Shown one piece after another: positions 50,861-60,166 of a stretch of 64,000 nucleotides of DNA. The translations under genes and the position numbers were made by a program. The DNA is from an uncultured Christensenellaceae bacterium. Its GTDB lineage: Bacteria; Bacillota; Clostridia; Christensenellales; Borkfalkiaceae. Under the pieces are notes generated by a model. The model was not told where the DNA came from. It saw nothing but the letters and a program-made list of their open reading frames with translations, and searched no databases. How positions within the stretch are numbered: position 1 is the stretch's first letter; each line of letters begins with the position of its first letter. Where the stretch lies: NCBI GenBank assembly GCA_910589015.1, contig CAJUSA010000008.1, forward strand, positions 14,559 through 78,558. Direction: 5' to 3'.

Positions 50861-52716
50861 GTTTTCTCTATCCCCTGGGCTTTTTGGGACTGCTTGCCAT
50901 TCCCTTGCTGATCCTCATTTATATCATCAAGAACAAATACACCGAGCAGGTCGTTACGTCGACCTATCTGTGGACGCTGAGCGAGCGTTTCCTCAAGCGC
51001 AAAAACCCCGTCAACAAGATTACGGGTATTATCAGTCTGATCTTGCAGATACTGACGGTGATCGCCATTTCCTTTGCGATCGCGCACCCCGTGTTCACGA
51101 TGCGCGCCGCCGCGGAAGATTATTGTTTTGTGCTCGACGGTTCGGGCAGCATGAATATCGAGAACGGCGGAAGAACGCGTCTCGAAAACGGCAAAGCGCG
51201 TATCCGCCGCGAGATCAACGGCGCGGTCGAGGGCAGCAGCTATACAATCGTCTACACGGGCGACTATGCCGCCGTTGTGTGCGAAAAAACGCAGGATAAA
51301 TCGCTTGCGCTTCGCGCGATCAACGAGATCGAACCCTGCTATACGGCGACCGATCCCGCCGATGCCTTGAAAATCGTGCAGGCGTATTTCAACGAAACGC
51401 CGAGCTTGAAAACCTTTCTTTATACCGATAAGGCGTACGACGTGACCGAAAACGTGACGATTGTCAACCTTTCGGCGCGTGAAATCAACTATGCGCTCGC
51501 AAACGTCGATTATACGATGAAAAGCGGCGGTGCCGAAGTGACGGGCACGGCGTTTTCTTACGAAAGCAGGGCTAATCTCACCGTGGAAGTTTACTGCGAC
51601 GAAGAAAAAACGCCCGTAAGCAGCGTGCGGCTCGAGGTTGAACAGCTCGTGGGCATGCCCTTTACGCTGAGCGTCGGCCGCACCGATTTTTCCGCTTTGC
51701 GCGTGCGCATTGCGGAACGCGACGCGCTTGCCGCCGACAACGAAGTGGTGCTCTATAAACCGCTTGCCGACGATTCCTTCCGTACGCTCATCGTCAGCGA
51801 CGACGAGATCTATTTGCAGGCGGCGCTCACGTCCATGGATATCAAATATACGCTCATCGCTCCCGAGCAGTATCGCAGTCAGGAAAACGAGCTGGGCGGC
51901 TACGGGCTCTATATTTTCAACGCTTACGCCCCCAAAGTATTGCCCCGCGACGGCGCGGTCTGGTTCGTCAATCCGCCCGACAACACGCCCCGCGCAGGGT
52001 TCACGGTGCTCAACCGCGAAACGCTTCCCTCGGCGGGCAAGATGAGTTACAGCACGTCGTCGAGCACGCGCGTGCGCCAACTGCTCGAAAACGTCGTCAA
52101 AGAGGACGAAATGTACGTCAAGAGTTACGCGCGGTGCGGATTCGACCGCGATTTTACGGCGCTGCTCTCTTACGACGGCAATCCGCTGCTCTTCGTCGGG
52201 GCGAACGAATACGGGAACCGGCAGGTCGTGTTCGCGTTCGGTTTAGGCGAGGGCGACTTTGCGGTATCGCCCAACCTGCTCATTCTCATGAAAAATCTTA
52301 TCGGTTATACCTTCCCCGCGATGGTCGACAGCACGCTTTTTACCTGCGGCGACGTTGCAATCGTTAACGTGCTCAAAAACGCCACGAGCATTCGGGTGGA
52401 AACGCCGAGCGGAAAGGAAGAATATCTCGACAGCAGCGCGACTTCGGTCGAATATATCCTCAAAGAAGTGGGCACTTATACGTTCACGCAGATTTCGGGC
52501 GGAACGGTGTTGCCCCCCGCGAAACTTTACAGCGAACTTGCCGCCGACGAGCGCATGCCCTCGCAGACCGCGATCGCCTATGTGATCAGCGGCGAGGCAA
52601 GCACGGCGCGGCGCGACGGCGCGTATACGAGTATTGTGTATCTCTTTATTTTTCTTGCCGTAGTGATCCTTGCGGACTGGATGGTGTATTGTTATGAGCA
52701 GTATCAACTTCGTTAA
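50857..52716 (+). CDS. BatA-type membrane protein with VWA domain
   Basis: 619 residues. The N-terminal BatA/aerotolerance-type region has two helices (FLYPLGFLGLLAIPLLILIY and about residues 58-80). A VWA domain begins with FVLDGSGSMNIENG, an intact DxSxS MIDAS. A long extracellular beta-rich part follows and a final helix lies at about 590-610. It overlaps the DUF58 gene by four bases and the next VWA gene by 23. It should sit in the membrane and present the VWA domain to MoxR or to surface clients. Confidence 0.9.
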   Translation: MSFLYPLGFLGLLAIPLLILIYIIKNKYTEQVVTSTYLWTLSERFLKRKNPVNKITGIISLILQILTVIAISFAIAHPVFTMRAAAEDYCFVLDGSGSMNIENGGRTRLENGKARIRREINGAVEGSSYTIVYTGDYAAVVCEKTQDKSLALRAINEIEPCYTATDPADALKIVQAYFNETPSLKTFLYTDKAYDVTENVTIVNLSAREINYALANVDYTMKSGGAEVTGTAFSYESRANLTVEVYCDEEKTPVSSVRLEVEQLVGMPFTLSVGRTDFSALRVRIAERDALAADNEVVLYKPLADDSFRTLIVSDDEIYLQAALTSMDIKYTLIAPEQYRSQENELGGYGLYIFNAYAPKVLPRDGAVWFVNPPDNTPRAGFTVLNRETLPSAGKMSYSTSSSTRVRQLLENVVKEDEMYVKSYARCGFDRDFTALLSYDGNPLLFVGANEYGNRQVVFAFGLGEGDFAVSPNLLILMKNLIGYTFPAMVDSTLFTCGDVAIVNVLKNATSIRVETPSGKEEYLDSSATSVEYILKEVGTYTFTQISGGTVLPPAKLYSELAADERMPSQTAIAYVISGEASTARRDGAYTSIVYLFIFLAVVILADWMVYCYEQYQLR

Positions 52717-55366
52717 CGCATATTGGCTTTTGTTAGCGATCCCGCTCGTCGTGTTGTTCGCCGTCCCGTTCTTCTTGGCGGTGCGGCGCGACAACGCGAA
52801 CGGGCACAATATCGCCTCGGGCGTCATGCACGTCGTCATGGCGCTTCTCATCGCCTTCTCGGCGGCGGGCACGAACGTCGTGACGACGCTGACCGAAACC
52901 GACGTTTACGTTCTGGCGGACGTTTCCTATTCTTCCAGCCGCAATCTCGATACGATCGACCGCTATATCGCAGGGCTTGCCGACGCACTGCCGCGCAACG
53001 GAAGGCTGGGCGTCGTTTGCTTCGGGAAGGATTATCAGTTTCACAGCCCGCTCGAAGGCAGAAGGGCACAGCGCAAAAGCGTCAAAGAGGCAAAAGTCGA
53101 CGACAGCGAAACCGATCTGATCTCGGCGCTCGAATATACGGCGTCGCTCTTCCGCGACGGCGTGATCAAACGCATCGTCGTCGTATCGGACGGCGCACAG
53201 ACATACATGGATGACGCCAACGCCCTCAAACGCACGGTCGATAAGCTCGCCGCCGAAAAGGTGAAGGTCGACGCGATCTTCCTTGATAACAACATCAAAG
53301 CGGGCGAACAGGAATTGCAGGTTTCTTCGGTGCAGGCGTCGGAAAACGTGTTCGTCGGGCGCACGCAGACGGCGAGCGTCATCGTGCAGAGCAACGAAAT
53401 GACCGAGGCGTTTATCACGCTCAAACAAGACGGCGTGCAGACCGAAAACCGCGTCGTAACGCTTTCCAAGGGTTCGAACAGCATTACACTGCCCCTCGAC
53501 ACTTCAAAAGTCGGCACGCACGAATACGAAGTGAGCGTGCGCGCGCAGAACGAGGGGGAAGACGCGAACGCCTTCAACAATACGCGCACCTTCTCGCAGA
53601 CGGTGACCGACGAGCTCAACGTTCTGCTCATTGCGGGCGACACGTCGGCATACAGCGAGATCGAACCGCTCTTCCAAGGGGCGAAGATCACCGATTACTA
53701 TGTGCCCGGTTCGGCGCGCGTGCCCATTACGGTGGAAGAGATTTGCGAATATGATGAAATTATTCTCTCGGGCGTGAACGTTGCGTCCATTCCCAACAGC
53801 GAACTGTTTATGCAGAGCCTCAACACCGCCGTAACGCGGTTCGGCAAAAGCCTGCTCACGATCGGCGATATCGCCTTGCAGAACGATACCGAGGGGAAGT
53901 TCGATCTGCTCAAGCATATGCTGCCCGTTCGCTTCGGTAACGCGAGCGACCGCCCCAAACTCTTCACGATCGTGCTCGATACGTCAAGCTCGATGGTCGA
54001 GGGCGGAAAATTCGCCCGTGCCAAAACGGCGGCAAAGCGCCTTATCGACAACCTCAACGAGGACGACGAAGTGGCGATCGTGTTCTTCAACGGCAACCGC
54101 GGATATATTCAGCGCCACACCAAGGTGGGCGACGCGGCGAAAAAGGCCGAACTGAAAGCCAAGATCGACGCGCAGTGGTTCGAGCACGGCACCGATATGA
54201 AACTCGGTTTCGAAACCGTACGCGAGCTTTACAGCCTCGATTTCAGCGAAAAACAGGTCATGCTCATCAGCGACGGACTCGATCTCAACATTGCGGGTTC
54301 GGGTTACGAAAGCCCGCTCGCCCTTGTCGACGAGTTGCGCGCCAACGGCATTTATACTTCGGTCATCGATATCGGCCGTTTGGGCGATACGGGCACCGCC
54401 GCAACCAAGGCGAAGGTGCTGTTGCAGGATATCGCGTCCGCGGCGCACGGCGGCGGCAAACATTACGAAATGATCAAAGATGAGCAGGTCGACGTCGCGT
54501 TCGGCGATATCGAAAACGACCTTTCCGAAACGATCGTCGAGGAAAATTCCTTCATCGAGATCAACCGTGTGCGCGACAGCGTGCTCGAAGGCGTGGATTT
54601 CACGTCAAACAGCTATGTTTCGGGCTTTGTGAGCAATAAGGCGGATCCGCTTGCCACCACGGTGCTTAACGCGATCTATGAAAAAGAGGGCGGCAACGTA
54701 ACCGTTCCGCTTTATGCCTACCGCACGCTAGGCAACGGCAGAGTGGCGTCGTTCACGAGCGATATGGGCGAATGGACGAGCCGCGGCTGGACGAAAGAGG
54801 CGCGCGATGCCTTCTTTACGAACGTGCTGTCAACGAACATTCCGCAGGAAAAAACCAACGCGCCCGTCACGGTAAAAATCGAAGAGAGCGGCGACTACGT
54901 CAACGTGGAAATCGTTCCCGCAACCGTGCGGATCGACGCCGAAGTTGCCGTCCGCGTGACGATGCCGGACGGACAGACGATCGAAAACAATCTGGCGTTT
55001 GCCTCGACGGGATATTTTTACACGTTCGCCCTGCCTCAGCGCGGCAAATACGATATTGCGATCGACTACCGCTACGGTCAGTACGAGTACACCGTTCTGC
55101 GCAGCGCACACAGTTCGTTCACGGCGGAATACAACAGTTTTGCGGTGTACGACGCAGGCGTGCTCAACCGTATGGTGGGCACCAACGGCACGGTGAGTTT
55201 AGACGGCAAACTATCGCTTAAAAACGACGAAAGCGAAGTCGGAACCTACACGGTAAGCCTTACCGTTCCGCTGCTTGCGGCGGCGGTCGCGCTGTTCGCG
55301 GTCGATATCATCGTGCGCAAACTCAAGTGGGAAGATATCGTCAGTCTGTTCCGCAAGGTAAAATAA
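52694..55366 (+). CDS. Large membrane protein with tandem VWA domains
   Basis: 890 residues. Two N-terminal helices (about 9-26 and 36-55) precede a first VWA-like domain with a degenerate MIDAS (LADVSYSSSRN). A beta-rich region and a glutamine-amidotransferase-like segment (LNVLLIAGDTSAYSEIEPLF) follow. A second VWA domain with intact DTSSSMVEGG lies at about residue 425. Beta modules and a C-terminal helix (about 858-878) finish it. The order is that of YfbK/BatA-related proteins in MoxR operons. ATG 52694 lies within the previous gene. Confidence 0.88.
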   Translation: MSSINFVNAYWLLLAIPLVVLFAVPFFLAVRRDNANGHNIASGVMHVVMALLIAFSAAGTNVVTTLTETDVYVLADVSYSSSRNLDTIDRYIAGLADALPRNGRLGVVCFGKDYQFHSPLEGRRAQRKSVKEAKVDDSETDLISALEYTASLFRDGVIKRIVVVSDGAQTYMDDANALKRTVDKLAAEKVKVDAIFLDNNIKAGEQELQVSSVQASENVFVGRTQTASVIVQSNEMTEAFITLKQDGVQTENRVVTLSKGSNSITLPLDTSKVGTHEYEVSVRAQNEGEDANAFNNTRTFSQTVTDELNVLLIAGDTSAYSEIEPLFQGAKITDYYVPGSARVPITVEEICEYDEIILSGVNVASIPNSELFMQSLNTAVTRFGKSLLTIGDIALQNDTEGKFDLLKHMLPVRFGNASDRPKLFTIVLDTSSSMVEGGKFARAKTAAKRLIDNLNEDDEVAIVFFNGNRGYIQRHTKVGDAAKKAELKAKIDAQWFEHGTDMKLGFETVRELYSLDFSEKQVMLISDGLDLNIAGSGYESPLALVDELRANGIYTSVIDIGRLGDTGTAATKAKVLLQDIASAAHGGGKHYEMIKDEQVDVAFGDIENDLSETIVEENSFIEINRVRDSVLEGVDFTSNSYVSGFVSNKADPLATTVLNAIYEKEGGNVTVPLYAYRTLGNGRVASFTSDMGEWTSRGWTKEARDAFFTNVLSTNIPQEKTNAPVTVKIEESGDYVNVEIVPATVRIDAEVAVRVTMPDGQTIENNLAFASTGYFYTFALPQRGKYDIAIDYRYGQYEYTVLRSAHSSFTAEYNSFAVYDAGVLNRMVGTNGTVSLDGKLSLKNDESEVGTYTVSLTVPLLAAAVALFAVDIIVRKLKWEDIVSLFRKVK

Positions 55367-55381
55367 GAGAAGGAGGCGGCA

Positions 55382-56794
55382 ATGAAAAAAGTTATATCTG
55401 TGATAATTGCATTTCTTATGCTCTTCGCGCTCGCGGGGTGCGGGGAATTTAAGCCGCCCGTGAACGAAGGCGGCAACAATCCGACGACGCCGACCGATCC
55501 CGATAACCCCGTCAATCCCGACGATCCGGACGACGAAATGAGCGAAGGCGCGTTCAGCGTCACGCTGATTTACGACAGCAAACCCTATATCCCCGACGAG
55601 GACGAAGTGATCCGCGTGGTATGGACGAATCTGGAAAGCGGCGGGGGCGTGTATCCCGTTCGGGTAAACGCCAAGGGCGTTGCGGTGTGCGAGGGGCTGG
55701 ACGGCGACTATGCGGTCACGCTCGAAACGCCGCCCGCGGGCTATACCTACGATCCGAACGTCTATTCGGCGTCGAACGACAACCGTCATATCCGCCTGAT
55801 CCTTTTCAAAATCACGCACGACTACGGCACGGCAACGACGCCCGACCGTTATCAGCCGCTCAGGCTGCCCGGCACGGGCACGTACCGTATTCTCTTGCAG
55901 AACAGCGCGCAGACGGTATTCTTCCGTTTTACGCCCAACCGTACGGGGCGGTATTCGGTGCAGTCGATCGCCGACGTTACGGCGAATAAAATCAACCCCA
56001 TTCTCGACGTGTATATCGCATCGTCGCAGTATGTGCCGGAATCGCCCGACGAAACGCGCGACGGCGGCGGGGCGGCGGAAAACACGTTCACAAAAAATTT
56101 CTACTGGGAAAGCAATCTGTACTCGGTCGGTCAGAACGTCTATTTCGGGTTGCGTTCGGAATGTATCGACGAGAGCGCCTATCCGCTCAGCATCGACTTT
56201 ATTCTCGAACGACCGGGCGAGATCACGGGCGGCGAAAATATTTCTTACCGTAAGGTCGAAGTCACGCATCGCAACGGAAATCTGCCCGATTCAGTCGATT
56301 ACGACAGCTCGCCTAAGCATATTTCCACGCTGACGAAAGGGATCCTCGATCAATCGATCATCGGGCTGAACGCGGACGACGGATACTATCACCTGCTCGA
56401 CGCCAACGGCGCACCCAATGGAAAGATCGTTTATGCCATTCTCAGCGTAGACAGCGACGTCATCAACACGCTCGAAGACGGGCAGACGGGTCCCGGCGCC
56501 GGCTTTACCGATCCGCGCGTGTCCAAACGGCTGGCGGACGGCGCGCAGGATTCCGATCCCTGCGATTACAACGATCTTGTTGCGGCTTATGCGAGTAAAT
56601 GCAACAGCGACGGCGCTTATCCCGTAACCGAAGATCTGAAAGGCTTTTTCATGAAATACAGCGTCTGCCAGAGATTGTTTAACGACGGCAAGGGCTTTGC
56701 CGAGGCGTTTTATCAGTCTTCGCACAGCAATCAGTGGCTTTTCAACTGCGTGTTTTACGAGGGCAATCCTTACGCCGAGGAGGGACAGAAGTGA
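55382..56794 (+). CDS. Lipoprotein sharing modules with the leftward lipoproteins
   Basis: 470 residues. The lipobox is FALAGC; a Pro/Asn/Asp-rich linker (NPTTPTDPDNPVNPDDPDD) leads to a prealbumin-like domain (about 55-140, ending ETPPAGYTYDPNVY). Then come the GxY module FRFTPNRTGRYSVQS (about 180), motif LNADDGYYHLLDANGAPNG (about 328) and YPVTEDLKGFFMKYSV (about 412). The last three match the 998-residue lipoprotein encoded 8 kb away on the other strand. AGAAGGAGG precedes the ATG. It is probably a client or partner of the MoxR/VWA proteins it follows. Confidence 0.85.
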   Translation: MKKVISVIIAFLMLFALAGCGEFKPPVNEGGNNPTTPTDPDNPVNPDDPDDEMSEGAFSVTLIYDSKPYIPDEDEVIRVVWTNLESGGGVYPVRVNAKGVAVCEGLDGDYAVTLETPPAGYTYDPNVYSASNDNRHIRLILFKITHDYGTATTPDRYQPLRLPGTGTYRILLQNSAQTVFFRFTPNRTGRYSVQSIADVTANKINPILDVYIASSQYVPESPDETRDGGGAAENTFTKNFYWESNLYSVGQNVYFGLRSECIDESAYPLSIDFILERPGEITGGENISYRKVEVTHRNGNLPDSVDYDSSPKHISTLTKGILDQSIIGLNADDGYYHLLDANGAPNGKIVYAILSVDSDVINTLEDGQTGPGAGFTDPRVSKRLADGAQDSDPCDYNDLVAAYASKCNSDGAYPVTEDLKGFFMKYSVCQRLFNDGKGFAEAFYQSSHSNQWLFNCVFYEGNPYAEEGQK

Positions 56795-58998
56795 AACAAA
56801 GAAAAATATTTCGGATCGTGAGCGCGTCGCTTGCGCTGATGTTGGTTGCGGCAAGCGCAGGCGCATGCAGTAAAAATCCCTGTACGCATGCTTTTCGTTA
56901 CACCGTAAAAACGCCCGCAACCTGCGTTGCCGAGGGCGAGCGGGAAGGGCTGTGCGGTATTTGCGGCCATTTTATCACCGAATCCATTCCCGTCGACGAA
57001 AACGCACACGCCTACGGCGCGTGGGAAGTGAGCGAGCCGACTGCCGGGCAAACGGGCTTGGCGGTAAAAACCTGCGAATACAGCGCGCAGCATAAGCTCG
57101 AACAGACGTTGCCCGTGTTGGGCGCGCAGGATTATAAAGTGAAGGTGCTGAGCAGCCCGACGGCGTTCAATAAGGGTGAAACGCAGTACACCCTTGCGCA
57201 TGAGGCGGGCGATATCGTCTTTACCGTTGAAACGGCGGAAACGGGGATTCAAACGGTTTCCGACGCGATCGGCGCGGCGCTTGCGAACAAAGGACAGGTG
57301 CGCAAAGGCACGGGCGGGTACGTTTCGGATAAAAACCGTTACGAAATAGATGCGATTTCTTATGAATTCGGCAACCGTTACGCGCATATCATCGACGAAG
57401 GTATGGGCTGGGAACACTGGTATTCATGGGAGGAGGACGGCGAATTCTACGGCGTTCGGTTCGATAAGCATCTGGGTGAAGAAGGCGGCGACGGAAAGCT
57501 GACCATCGAGGCACACCCCAACGGCGACGGAACGTATAGGGAAGAACCTTACCTTGACGGATTTTGTTATGAAATCCCTTGGGCGGGCGATGATTTCGGG
57601 TCGTATTACGGCGCCGAAAATTTAGCGGACGGATTGCAACGGTTTATTAAAAAGAACAACAACCGCGATTATAAGGAACGCATCGAAGAGAAAAACGGGA
57701 AAACGTATTACGGGTATTCTTACAGCTATCTGGCAGCCGATACGTATTTCTGTTTTCTCGATTTGGAATTCACGCTTTCCGATACCTTTGCGTTAAAGGA
57801 TCTGGAATTTAACTGCAAAATCTACCCCAAAGGTTCGTGGCAGCATAACGAAGAGGATGGCACAACGGTTTTAACCAATCCCGATTCGGTGTTCTTTCAC
57901 TCTTTCATCGAATACCATCAGACGCTTGTCAGCGAGCTCTCGCCCGAAGAGGCGGCGGACGTGCCCACCAACCCTTACGGCATGGGGTCACGCTCGGTGC
58001 AGTCGTTTAAGCTCATTTATCGCGGCGAGGAAGTGAGCGAAACGTCGATCCCGCAAATACCGACGAAATTTTCCTTCAATCTTTCCGTAACCGACGTGCA
58101 GCCCGTTCTTGCCGATATGACGCTCGACCCGATCGTAAATTTTTACCGCGTGCTGAACGGAAGGGATCTTCCGCTCGACGGCTTGACGGAAACGACTACG
58201 GGATTTATGATATATTATAAAGAATCGAAGCTCTCGATCCGCAGTTGGGTTGCGGGCAAAGTGACCTTTGCCGTTGAAACCAAGAGCCATTACCGCAAGG
58301 TATTCACGATCGATTTTCAGCCCGTGGCGCCCACTTCGCTCACGGCGTCGGCTTATGAGGTCGGCGTGCAGGGTAGCGCCTGGAACAATACCGTTGTCCG
58401 CACGACGATTTACACGGGGCAGCCGTTGTATCTTCGCGCGCTCGCCTCGGAGCAGGAACAAAATTACGCCGATCCTTCGTTTACGGCGTCGGCAACGCTC
58501 GGCGACGCGGCGGCAAGCGGCGTAACGTTCACAAAGGAAACGTTCGACGGAAAGGACGCCGCGCGCATGATTGCGTCGCAAGCGGGCGAATACACCGTAA
58601 CGCTGACTTCCACGCGCAACAGCAGCGTGAAGGCGGCGCTCGTCGTGACCGTTATTCAGGCGCCTACGCCCGCGCAGATGTTCCAAGGCGTTTACGAGGC
58701 GAACGTAACGGAAGCGACCTTGCGCGGAACGGTGCGGTTGGAATTTAATCCTTCCGCCGATCCGAAATCGGGCACGATCAGGCTGACTTACGCCAATGAA
58801 AACGTGCAGGAATTCATTTATGCGTATACTGAGAATGCCGATCCCGTGCTGGCGGGCACGCTGACGACGACGCATCAATCGGGCGCGAACGACTACGAAG
58901 CGCGGATCACGCTCAACGACGCGTATCTGTTCGAGCTGACCTATAAAACCAAATTCGGCGAATGGAACACCGTGCGGTTCGCCCCGCCGATCGATTGA
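56791..58998 (+). CDS. Lipoprotein with Cys/His treble repeat and Ig-like domains
   Basis: 735 residues, GTG start overlapping the previous stop as GTGA, with GAGGAGG upstream. The lipobox is AASAGAC. Residues about 25-80 hold a C/H-rich unit (CTHAFRYTVKTPATC, then GLCGICGHF and a following His) of the kind repeated in Bacillota surface proteins. The centre has a large beta domain; two Ig-like modules (about 510-620) and a last beta-sandwich follow. It lacks the YHLL motif of the other lipoproteins. Last gene of the operon, before a terminator. Confidence 0.8.
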   Translation: MKQRKIFRIVSASLALMLVAASAGACSKNPCTHAFRYTVKTPATCVAEGEREGLCGICGHFITESIPVDENAHAYGAWEVSEPTAGQTGLAVKTCEYSAQHKLEQTLPVLGAQDYKVKVLSSPTAFNKGETQYTLAHEAGDIVFTVETAETGIQTVSDAIGAALANKGQVRKGTGGYVSDKNRYEIDAISYEFGNRYAHIIDEGMGWEHWYSWEEDGEFYGVRFDKHLGEEGGDGKLTIEAHPNGDGTYREEPYLDGFCYEIPWAGDDFGSYYGAENLADGLQRFIKKNNNRDYKERIEEKNGKTYYGYSYSYLAADTYFCFLDLEFTLSDTFALKDLEFNCKIYPKGSWQHNEEDGTTVLTNPDSVFFHSFIEYHQTLVSELSPEEAADVPTNPYGMGSRSVQSFKLIYRGEEVSETSIPQIPTKFSFNLSVTDVQPVLADMTLDPIVNFYRVLNGRDLPLDGLTETTTGFMIYYKESKLSIRSWVAGKVTFAVETKSHYRKVFTIDFQPVAPTSLTASAYEVGVQGSAWNNTVVRTTIYTGQPLYLRALASEQEQNYADPSFTASATLGDAAASGVTFTKETFDGKDAARMIASQAGEYTVTLTSTRNSSVKAALVVTVIQAPTPAQMFQGVYEANVTEATLRGTVRLEFNPSADPKSGTIRLTYANENVQEFIYAYTENADPVLAGTLTTTHQSGANDYEARITLNDAYLFELTYKTKFGEWNTVRFAPPID

Positions 58999-59009
58999 CA
59001 AGTCCAGAT

Positions 59010-59043
59010 AAAAAGCGCTCTCTTACCGCAGTTCCCATAGGGA
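59010..59043. repeat. Inverted repeat, left, flanking the SEL1 gene
   Basis: AAAAAGCGCTCTC, a variable middle, then GTTCCCATAGGGA. The reverse complement of 60082-60117 gives the same two blocks (AAAAAGCGCTCTC and CTTCCCATAGGGA). Confidence 0.7.
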
Positions 59044-59072
59044 GTTTTTCGCATAAGTATAGATAAGTATAG

Positions 59073-59108
59073 CGCACTATACCTTGCAAGCAAGGTAAGT
59101 GCGTTTTT
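59073..59108 (+). terminator. Terminator of the MoxR/VWA/lipoprotein operon
   Basis: CGCACT-AT-ACCTTGC pairs with GCAAGGT-A-AGTGCG, followed by five T. Confidence 0.75.
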
Positions 59109-59110
59109 GC

Positions 59111-59139
59111 TTTACCATTAAATTTAATTGTCGTATAAT
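59111..59139 (+). promoter_or_regulatory. Promoter of the SEL1 gene
   Basis: TTTACC, 17-base spacer, TATAAT. Confidence 0.5.
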
Positions 59140-59178
59140 AATATAGTGATAAACAGTGATTTATTGGAGAAAAATTCG

Positions 59179-60012
59179 ATGGATATTAAAGAGTTAAAAC
59201 GACTTGCAGTAAAAGGAGATGTTAACGCACAATATGAATTGGGCGAATATTTTAACGGTGAAGATAATTACGACGAGGCAGTTCATTGGTATCTTCTTGC
59301 CGCAAAACAAGGTCACATAAAAGCGCAGTATGCTCTTGGTGACTGTTATGCTCTTGGTTTTGGCGTGGAAGAAGATTGGGAACAAGCCTATCATTGGTTT
59401 TATAGTGCGGCAAAGCAAGGCTATGCTGAGGCACAATTTGATGTTGCCGAATGTCTTGCCACAGGTGCGGGTGTGGAAGAAAATAAAACAGATGCGGTTG
59501 GTTGGTATCTCAAATCCGCACAGGGAGGTTGTGTTTTCGCGCAAGTGGCTGTCGGCATTTTATATGAAGATGGAGAAATTGTTCCACAAAATTTTAGTGA
59601 AGCTGCCAAATGGTATCAACTTGCCGCAGAACAAGGTGATTTAGAAGGACAGTACAATCTTGGTTGTTTGTATCTGAACGGACACGGTGTAGAACAAAAC
59701 TACGAGAAAGCTTTTGAATTGTTTACGCTTGCGGCGTCAGACCATAAATACGGTTCAATATATGCTTTGAACAATATCGGGGATTGTTATGAGAACGGCT
59801 ACGGCGTTACTCAAAATGCGAAAAAGGCGTTTGAATACTATCTATAGGCGGCACAAGGCGGAGATGAAGTAGCGGCATTTAATGTCGGCGAGTGTTATGA
59901 GCTTGGTAAAGGCGTTTCAAAAAATTTGCCAAAATCACTTGAATGGTATCGCATAGCTGCCGAGCGCGGAGACAAAGATGCTCAAAAGAAAGTACATGAA
60001 TTAATGAAGTAG
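59179..60012 (+). pseudogene. SEL1-repeat protein gene with in-frame TAG
   Basis: Seven or so SEL1 repeats of about 36 residues (AQYELGEYFN, AQYALGDCYALGFGVEED, AQFDVAECLATGAGVEEN and so on). TAG at 59845-59847 stops the frame after 222 residues, in the middle of a repeat. Without it reading continues AAQGGDEVAAFNVGECYELG to a natural stop at 60012. SEL1 proteins are protein-protein adaptors. ATG 59179 follows TTGGAGAA. The gene is AT-rich compared with its neighbours and sits between inverted repeats, so it is probably transferred. The truncated protein might still fold. Confidence 0.8.
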
Positions 60013-60049
60013 CATTGTAAATTGCAATTTATCAGGTTAATAAAAAAAA

Positions 60050-60078
60050 CGAAGAATTTTGAACTTCTTCGCTTTTTT
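60050..60078 (+). terminator. Terminator of the SEL1 gene
   Basis: CGAAGAA pairs with TTCTTCG, with A and T runs on the flanks. Confidence 0.75.
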
Positions 60079-60081
60079 AAT

Positions 60082-60117
60082 TCCCTATGGGAAGTGCGCT
60101 TTATGAGAGCGCTTTTT
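60082..60117. repeat. Inverted repeat, right, flanking the SEL1 gene
   Basis: TCCCTATGGGAAG, a variable middle, then GAGAGCGCTTTTT; counterpart of 59010-59043. No transposase lies between the two copies. Confidence 0.7.
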
Positions 60118-60130
60118 TTGTGCGGAAGGT

Positions 60131-60160
60131 TTGACAAAGCCGTTTTCCTTTGTGTATAAT
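60131..60160 (+). promoter_or_regulatory. Promoter of the tyrosine phosphatase gene, predicted leaderless
   Basis: TTGACA, 18-base spacer, TATAAT. The -10 ends six bases before ATG 60167; the transcript should begin on the start codon. Confidence 0.75.
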
Positions 60161-60166
60161 AAAAGC

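Noticed and set aside
59845..59847. TAG read through as a sense codon (recoding)
   Set aside because: TAG ends other genes here (for example 24409-24411) and the SEL1 gene is AT-rich and cassette-like; simple nonsense decay is the easier explanation.
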